From assembly GCA_004151065.3 (NCBI GenBank), contig NWUY0300015418.1:66412-80572 (forward strand): 14,161 bases of DNA, in the 5' to 3' direction. How positions within the stretch are numbered: position 1 is the stretch's first letter; every line of letters starts with the position of its first letter. The position numbers were made by a program, and so were the translations under genes. Below, one piece after another: positions 8,473-14,161 of the stretch. This DNA comes from Larix sibirica. Its lineage: Eukaryota > Streptophyta > Pinopsida > Pinales > Pinaceae. The notes under the pieces are model-generated. The model was given only the letters and a program-made list of their open reading frames with translations, searched no databases and was not told the DNA's origin.

Positions 8473-10337
8473 ATGTATTTTGTTGAAACCACGATTATTG
8501 TCAAGGAAGAGAATATTATGGCCAAGTTCAAAACGAAGTGAACCCACATATACATATGATATTTATAAAAATCCAGAGATACTAGAGATATATAGAAATT
8601 ATTGGTGGATGACCTATTTTGTTAAGTTGGATGGTTATGACCTGGAGACTTCCATTGAACTTGCTAGGAATTTGAAGCAATTAACTAATAAGGAATTTGT
8701 TACTAGGGTAAAGGGACTGAGGATTCCCCTTGATGAAGCTCAAATGGTAAGGTATATTGGGATTCCTCTAGGACACTGCCATGGAATAAAGATGAGAAGG
8801 AACTGACAAATCTTGCCAAGAAGGAGTTATTTAAAGAAGGAGAGATGTATGAGGAATATAGGAATGGAGTAAAAAGAGAAACTATGCCTAGTCCCTGGAA
8901 AGAGGTAGCAACTTAGATTCTTAAATACATCACTTGCACCAGCCACCTAAGTCAAATTCATGTGTTTCATTTTAGATCACTGACTTTGTTAAGGTACAAA
9001 TCCCATTTAAAGGCAAAGGAAAATATTAGCATTTTCTATTTCCTATTGTATTCCTTGTGGGAAATGTCTAAGAGGGTGAGGAAGGGAAAAACCGATTCCT
9101 TAACCCACCATTATCTCATTAAGATGGATCTGCAGGAGCATATTCATCAATTATCCTAGGAAGAGTTAATTAAGATTTATGTAGAGGATGTTCAATTAAT
9201 GAGAACTCTAGAGTCAGCACCAGTGTCCACCTTGACGCTGCATATCAAAAGAAAAGAAGTGGATTCTTCCACTACAAGAGCAAAGAGAAAAATCCAGCTA
9301 AAGGAAGAAGATGACGATGATATCATCATAAGAACTTTGGGTGAAATGAAGAAGCATGATTCCACTACCTCCAATAAAGCAAAGGCTTCTTCTACCTTTT
9401 GGTATGAATATAGGAGAACTCGGCGAAGGTTAAAAGCACAGGCTTGTGCTTCAAGAGAACGATAGAGAAAAGATAAAAAGGAGACAAATCATAAGGATGA
9501 ATATGAAGACACCATCTTGATTCAATCGGATACCACTGTAGACGATGTGCAACCACCAATGAAGGGAAAGGCAGTGATAGAAAGTATCCAACTACAAAAT
9601 GCAATGAAGGAATCAACACTAGTCAAGGAGGAGTTGACACAGTTGAAAGCTATCTCACAGTCTTCAACAGTTACTCTACAAAATGACAAGGAAACATTGT
9701 CCAATGAATCATCTGTGTTAAGAGAGAAGATACAAATTTTAAAAGCTCAGTATACAAATAGTCAAAAGAAATTGGAGAAAAGGAATACATAACTTCAACA
9801 AGAAATGGAGTTATATAAGGGGGATATAGAAGAGAAGAGTCAAAATTTGGAAGGTATCGTGAATAAAAGTACTCAACTCTTTGAATAATTAATTGGTTGT
9901 AGACCCCCACAAAAAATTTATGCAGTGTTTTTAAGGGATAGATGGTGTAGATATCAACTATGTCAGCTTAAGAAATGGATTCCATACCACATCATAACTC
10001 CAAAATATTTTGTTGAAGCTTGTCAGAATAGTTCAGAGGAAGAAAAATATTTATTAAGTGAATTATATATGCATAACTTATTCTTCCTCAACCTTACAGG
10101 TGGTCCTTGAACCCTTATGTAGGGGATGTAGAGTTGAGGCCTTTGTGTTGTTGGTTGACTAGTGAAGTTGACATAGCTCAAGATGTAGATATGTACCATT
10201 CAAAAGAATGGACAACTAGCTTGTGGATCAAAGCTGAGACTCCCCATCTCGCCATAATCATTCAGAGTCATAAAAATTTGACTACTGACCAAGACCTCAT
10301 TGAAAAAGAAAGAACCACACTCCCCAAGCAGTTTTAA
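8473..10337 (+). pseudogene. Third ORF after pol (env-like position), function unknown, broken
   Basis: I do not recognise a function. It occupies the site of the env-like ORF in Athila-type elements, but no signal peptide or membrane segment is evident. The ATG at 8473 (or 8518) opens a frame that shifts near 8540. The next frame has YKNPEILEIYRNYWWM and FVTRVKGLRIPLDEAQMVRY, and it shifts again near 8785. From there one frame runs to 10110 with stops at 8914, 9157, 9463, 9790 and 9886. It contains SPWKEVA, FHFRSLTLLRYK and LLYSLWEMSKRV...LTHHYLIK, a pattern I associate with unnamed plant retroelement proteins. A basic/acidic linker follows (EEDDDD near 9310, RRTRRRLK near 9412), then a Lys/Glu/Gln-rich likely coiled coil (about 9565-9860). 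A last shift near 10105 may add a tail to 10337. Regulation might involve the candidate intron just upstream. Confidence 0.7.
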
Positions 10338-10450
10338 AGTTTCCCTATTTAGGGCCCAATTGTATAAAGAAACCCTGGAAAGGAAAGGCCTTGAATGGAT
10401 TGGTCTTGAGCTGAATTCACCCTTGATACTCCCTCTCAAATACATTGAGA
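10301..10450 (+). repeat. 150-bp direct duplication, copy 1
   Basis: This copy begins TGAAAAAGAAAGAACCACAC and ends at CATTGAGA. It matches 10515-10664 at a constant offset of 214 bp without gaps, with about seven mismatches (roughly 95% identity). It overlaps the end of the third ORF's possible tail. The intervening 64 bp (10451-10514) are not part of the repeat, although they hold a second TCTCTCAAATACA word. Confidence 0.9.
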
Positions 10451-10453
10451 GGG
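10431..10453 (+). other. Hairpin, 9-bp perfect stem
   Basis: CCCTCTCAA (10431-10439) and TTGAGAGGG (10445-10453) are exact reverse complements around the 5-nt loop ATACA. The stem spans the right end of duplication copy 1. Copy 2 has the left arm, but its right arm ends in TTGAGATTG, so only copy 1 can fold fully. It is not followed by a T-run, and a bacterial-type terminator role does not apply. Confidence 0.6.
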
Positions 10454-10514
10454 ACATATGGAAATATACTCTCTCTCAAATACACAGACATATAGGACGA
10501 CCTATCTCTTGAAC

Positions 10515-10664
10515 TGAAAAAGAAGGAACCACACTCCCCAAGCAGTTTGAAAGTTTCCCTATTTAGGGCCCAATTGTATAAAGAAACCTTGGAAAGGAAA
10601 GGCCTTGAATGGATTGGTATTAAGCTGAATCCACCCCTGATACTCCCTCTCAAATACATTGAGA
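10515..10664 (+). repeat. 150-bp direct duplication, copy 2
   Basis: This is the second copy of the block at 10301-10450, in the same orientation and ungapped. Two of the roughly seven differences make the junction with flanking DNA clear, as similarity stops after GAGA at 10664. Confidence 0.9.
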
Positions 10665-10840
10665 TTGATGAAGAATAAAAAGAAGGAAGATTGGGAACAA
10701 GTGGAACAGAGCTTGGGTTATTATAAATAAGGAGAAGTTCCAAGGATCGTTTCCTACGATGGAAGGGAGGTGGGAGAAAAAAGGGAAATTCTACAGTTCC
10801 AAAGTGATAGATTGCATAGGGACGCACAATCCCTTCAGTT
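10665..10840 (+). other. 3' untranslated region before the polypurine tract
   Basis: A purine-rich segment (GAAGGGAGGTGGGAGAAAAAAG at about 10761-10782) lies between the duplication and the 3' LTR. No ORF in the sense direction is supported. It corresponds to the region from which minus-strand RNA would be cleared around the polypurine tract. Confidence 0.55.
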
Positions 10841-10848
10841 GGGGAGGA
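10841..10848 (+). other. Polypurine tract (GGGGAGGA)
   Basis: Eight purines directly abut the TG of the 3' LTR, the required position for the plus-strand primer in LTR retrotransposons. The preceding bases are AGTT. Confidence 0.8.
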
Positions 10849-12423
10849 TGATGAGTCCCAATTTTGGTAGGTAAAATTCATATCTTAGAGCTCAACCATG
10901 CAAACAAAGAAGTATTATTTAAAGGATTGGTTACACATTTTGAGGTTGATTATGTATTTAATGATGATTATAGAAGTGTTTATCCTTTCTTTTGTTTGAT
11001 TTACTTGAATTTTGACTAAAGTAGTCTAATGCATGGTATTGGCGTGTAACTGTGAATTGCAGAGGATTGAGTTAGGAATTAAAGTCAAGTTCTAATGCTT
11101 CTATGTTTTGAAGATCATGTCATGAATCAAAGTCAAGTTCCACATTTTGCATGATTGATGTCAAATCTCCAATTATGATAAAGCCACAACTGAAGTCCAC
11201 TACCAAAGGTTAACTAGTACCAAAATTTACAAATATTAATGAAGGAATGTACAGTCAATGAAGGGCAATTACACTAGCCACCAATACATTTCCAGATCTT
11301 GACTAACTACTAGTTATCTCCAACATTTCAAGAATGAAGGCTCGATTGTGATCAAGTTTTAGACGTAAGTTAATTTATGTATTAGGTTTTAGATCTTTTA
11401 TTTTCTGTAATAAATAGACCTTCGGGCACTTAGATGAGGTTCCATCTCTCAAGTATTTTAAAATAATCAGATACAATGTTTTTGCTATAGGTTTTTCCTT
11501 ATTATACATTTACGAAGTTATGAAGATTTATTCAGTTTAATGATAGTTTCATGTTCCTTGCATTTCATGTGTGCTTAGTTTCTTTCACTCTTGTGTTGCT
11601 TTGGGGAAGCCTCCTCTCATCGCAATAACATGAGTTCTTGATTAGTTAAAATAGTTTAGATAATTCATGTCCATGTTCGGTAATGTTATAGTTATTCAGA
11701 TTCAACCATAATTTTTGTTTCGCTTTCTATAGTGTAGATAAATGGTTGTTGTAGTACTGTTCATTCATTATTGTCGTTTTCTGTAGAATTTTTTTTCCTG
11801 CAAAATAAACCATTTTCATAGATTTGTATGTGTTTCCCAATATTCGATTTTGCGAGTTAGGGTAGTTAGACCAATTTATATGATTTCATAGATTTGATTT
11901 AGTTATATTTTATTTGCTTGCTCCCATAGATTCACCTCATTTAAATTAAGTTTAAATGCTTTCATAGAGTTACTTTATTTCATCCAGTTTGCAGTAGTTA
12001 GCTTACTGCTATATTCTAGAATAGTTATTTGCTTCTAAATTAAATATATTTTCTATCTGCTTTGTAGTTAAAAAGTTCTGCAAATTATTCCTTAAATTGG
12101 TTATTCTAATATATGCTCTTTGAATTGTTTCCAGTAGCAGCTTTTGATTAATTTATAGAGTTGATATTAATAGTTGAATGGTAGTTTTGTTTGTTAAGCA
12201 TATTTACCTATCTTATGTGGATTTAGTTTAGGCACATCATGGTCACATCAGTACTCCATTTTCAAATAAGGATCATTCCAATCCCACAATAGAATAGACG
12301 CTCTTGACAGTTGCACATACAGTGCCAGCACCTCTTAAGTTTGTACGCTCATGGATTGACAAAGTAAAGTAGGAATCCTATTTTGTTGACCTTTAAATTG
12401 GTTACCATACCAGAGATCCACCA
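10849..12423 (+). repeat. 3' long terminal repeat (1575 bp)
   Basis: It matches the 5' LTR from TGATGAG to ATCCACCA. It is about 10 bp shorter, mainly from a gap near 10962 relative to the left copy. The candidate TATA box and the downstream AATAAA are both altered here. The stretch GAATAGACGCTCTTGACAGT near 12293 is unchanged between the LTRs, as are the dozen or so bases that follow it. Confidence 0.95.
11065..11142 (+). repeat. 48-bp-period repeat in U3 of the 3' LTR
   Basis: This is the counterpart of 579-656: GATTGAGTTAGG at 11065 and GATCATGTCATG at 11113, again exactly 48 bp apart, each followed by AAAGTCAAGTTC. Its presence in both LTRs shows that the duplication existed in the parent element. 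Confidence 0.7.
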
Positions 12424-12428
12424 ACCAT
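12424..12428 (+). repeat. Target-site duplication, right copy (ACCAT)
   Basis: ACCAT follows the terminal CA of the 3' LTR and equals the five bases before the 5' LTR. Confidence 0.85.
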
Positions 12429-13240
12429 GTTAAATCCTGGTTAACCAATGTTTTGACATGGTTGAATTTAGGGTAGCATGTTTAACTATGGTTGGTTATA
12501 GTTGCATCATGGTAGAATATGGTTGAATTTCAAGCATGGTTGACCTTCATTTATGCATGCTTGACTTTAAACTATGTTTGAATATATTAAACCATGGTTT
12601 GCCATTATTTAGGTAGGGTTGAATTTAGTGCATATGCTTGATTATGGGAATGGTAGACTTTAGTGCATCATGCTTAACTATGATTAAATATGATTAACTA
12701 TGAATGAATTTAGTTAACCATGGTTGACTATGGTTTGTTCATGGTTAAATATGGTTGACTATGGTTCCACCATGCTTGACTATGGCTGACTTTAGTTAAT
12801 AATGGCTAACTATGCTTAACTGCAGTTCACCACATCTCATGGCTGATTATGCTTAACTTAGGTTAATTGTGATTGATTTTAGTTAACTATGCTTAAATTT
12901 CGTTAACCTTGGTTAAATGTGGTTGACCAATATTTGGGTATAGTTGGCATCAATCCATAACTAAATTTAAACCAAGGTTGACTTTGAACCATGGTTGACC
13001 ATTTTTTGGGCAGTGTTTACTTTAAGCTAAGTTTGAATATATTAAACCATGGTTGACCATTGTCTAAGCATGATTTTCTTTTGTCCATCAAGGTTGAATT
13101 TAGTTAACGTTAGTGAACCATGGTTTACTTTGGTTAATAACAGTTGACCATGTCTAACCATGGTTAATGATATCTCATTGTTGACCATTGTTTACTTTCG
13201 TTAACCAAGGTTGACTTTAGCTGATAATGGTTGACTTTGG

Positions 13241-13310
13241 TTAGTTATGGAATACCATGCTAGACCATTGTTTACCATGATTAGTTATGGAAGACCATGT
13301 TAGATCATTG
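13241..13310 (+). repeat. 40-bp-period tandem pair in the satellite
   Basis: TTAGTTATGGAATACCATGC at 13241 recurs as TTAGTTATGGAAGACCATGT at 13281. In both copies TAGACCATTG or TAGATCATTG follows. The period is four decamers. A related block occurs in the left flank near 184-210. Confidence 0.75.
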
Positions 13311-13640
13311 TTGAACATTGTTGACCAAGGTTGGCTTTAGTGCATCATGCTTGACTTTAGTGTATCATGGTTGACTTTAGTGCATAATGATTAACTTTAG
13401 TGCATGATCATGGTTGACTATGGGAAAGGTTGACTTGAGTGCATCATTCTTGGCTATGGGAATGGTTGAAGCTGGTTGACTAAAGTTTTCAATGTTTGAC
13501 CATGTATTACTTGTTATGTTTGACTATGGGTGACTTGGTTTAATATGGTTGATTTTGTTGACCATGGTTAACTAAAGGAAACCATGGTTGACTATGGTTG
13601 ACCATTGTTAATAATGGTTAACTATCGTTGACATTTAGGT

Positions 13641-13740
13641 TACCATGATTGATGATAGTTGAGAATGTTTGATTATGTTTCAACATTTTTTACCATGATT
13701 GATGATAGTTGATAATGCTTATTATGTTTCAACATTTTTT
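13641..13740 (+). repeat. 50-bp-period tandem pair in the satellite
   Basis: TACCATGATTGATGATAGTT at 13641 and 13691 begins two tandem copies, each ending in ATGTTTCAACATTTTT. Copy 2 has a one-base deletion and a few substitutions. The period is five decamers. Confidence 0.85.
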
Positions 13741-14161
13741 AACATGGTTGATTGTGTCAAACATGGTGGACATTAGTCAAACTTGGTTGACCATTTTTTT
13801 TATGATTAACCATGTTTGTTTGTTGTTCAATTTGGTTGGCCATTATTTGGCCATGGTTGTGCTAGTTTGGTCGAATATGGTTGAGTATGTTTAACCATGG
13901 TTGAAGGTGGTTGACTAAAGTTTGTGATGTTTGACCATTGATTGCTTGTGATGTTTAACTATGGGAGACTTTGGATGAATATGGTTGACTAATATTCACA
14001 ATAGTTGACCATACTTGATTTTGAATGAATTTTGCTTGAATATGTTTTACTTGCTATGGTTGATTTGGTTAACCATGGTTAATTGTAGCAAACCATGGTC
14101 CACTATGCTTGGTCATGGTTAATAATGGTTAACTATAGTTAACATTTAGCTAACCATGATT

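Larger units (their letters stand above)
354..12423 (+). mobile_element. Ty3/gypsy LTR retrotransposon, full length, inactive (Athila/Tat-like by inference)
   Basis: The element has two LTRs, a primer binding site, a polypurine tract, a gag-protease-RT-RNase H-integrase order and a matching 5-bp target-site duplication. Integrase downstream of RT/RNase H defines the Ty3/gypsy order. Features favouring the non-chromodomain Athila/Tat side are the tRNA-Asp-type primer site, a CX2CX3HX4C zinc knuckle, 1.58-kb LTRs, the absence of a visible chromodomain after integrase, and an additional ORF between pol and the 3' LTR. The lineage is inferred, because its RT lacks an extra block I associate with Athila RT between the VPKK and WRICVDY motifs. 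Every ORF is broken by stops and frameshifts, so it cannot make its own proteins. LTR divergence of roughly 10% indicates an old insertion. No nested element was recognised. Confidence 0.95.
12429..14161. repeat. Degenerate decameric minisatellite, right flank
   Basis: This 1.7-kb stretch has no gene. Long parts fall into a 10-bp register. For example, 13561-13680 divides into ten-base units such as ACCATGGTTA, ACCATGGTTG, ACTATGGTTG, ACCATTGTTA and ATAATGGTTA. Units drift between TGGTTGAC and TGGTTAAC endings. Superimposed are a 40-bp repeat (13241/13281), a 50-bp repeat (13641/13691) and a longer repeat (about 13474-13650 against about 13909-14161). The array runs off the right edge. Short open frames in it, such as 13709-13894, are by-products of the repeat. 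Confidence 0.88.

Noticed and set aside
8473-10337. Functional envelope glycoprotein
   Set aside because: No signal peptide, transmembrane segment or furin-like context is visible, and the frame has several stops and shifts. Only its position is env-like.
10417-10881. Antisense open frame of 154 codons across the 3' end
   Set aside because: It spans duplication copy 2, the polypurine tract and the start of the LTR, has low-complexity composition and matches no family I know.
13709-13894. Short open frame of 61 codons in the right satellite
   Set aside because: Its residues are the translation of the decamer repeat (runs of hydrophobic and Asn/Met words), with no coding signal.
12429-14161. 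CRISPR-like or telomere-like repeat array
   Set aside because: Units are degenerate, have no unique spacers of constant length, and do not match plant telomere repeats.

Overview
This window is seed-plant nuclear DNA with no cellular gene that I can recognise. It consists of one old, complete but non-coding Ty3/gypsy (Metaviridae) LTR retrotransposon of about 12.07 kb (354-12423), inserted into a degenerate minisatellite that fills both edges of the window (1-353 and 12424-14161). The host call rests on the plant type of the element: tRNA-Asp-like primer site, 1.58-kb LTRs, RT/IN motifs and an extra ORF after pol. The low GC content and slow, point-mutational decay would suit a gymnosperm, but that is a weak inference.

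The element's ends are clear. The 5' LTR (354-1938) and 3' LTR (10849-12423) both begin TGATGAG and end ATCCACCA. They are flanked by a perfect 5-bp target-site duplication, ACCAT (349-353 and 12424-12428). A primer binding site lies 5 bp inside the left LTR, and a polypurine tract abuts the right LTR. The LTRs are roughly 88-91% identical in the stretches I compared by eye, so the insertion is old.

The internal region reads 5' to 3' on the + strand: A-rich leader; gag (2052-3523, with capsid core and zinc knuckle); a gag-protease linker (3524-4066); protease (about 4063-4458); reverse transcriptase (about 4459-5660); RNase H (about 5661-6112); a linker; and integrase (6277-7461, no chromodomain visible). 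About 0.9 kb of spacer follows, then a third ORF of unknown function (about 8473-10337) in the position of the env-like ORF of Athila-type elements. Next come a 150-bp direct duplication and the polypurine tract. All ORFs are pseudogenes. At least six frame changes and more than a dozen in-frame stops break gag-pol, and several catalytic residues are substituted (RNase H Asp to Asn, integrase first Asp to Glu, RT YMDD to CMDD).

The flanking DNA has a roughly 10-bp periodic structure built from words such as ACYATGGTTR and ATGGTTGACC. It carries 40-bp, 50-bp and about 435-511-bp higher-order repeats. The retrotransposon's target site is itself part of that decamer.

I found no working novel system. 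The parts most worth a second look are the third ORF, an 88-nt intron-like segment just upstream of it whose phase would join an upstream ATG to that ORF, the decameric satellite, and the 150-bp duplication with a hairpin near the 3' end.
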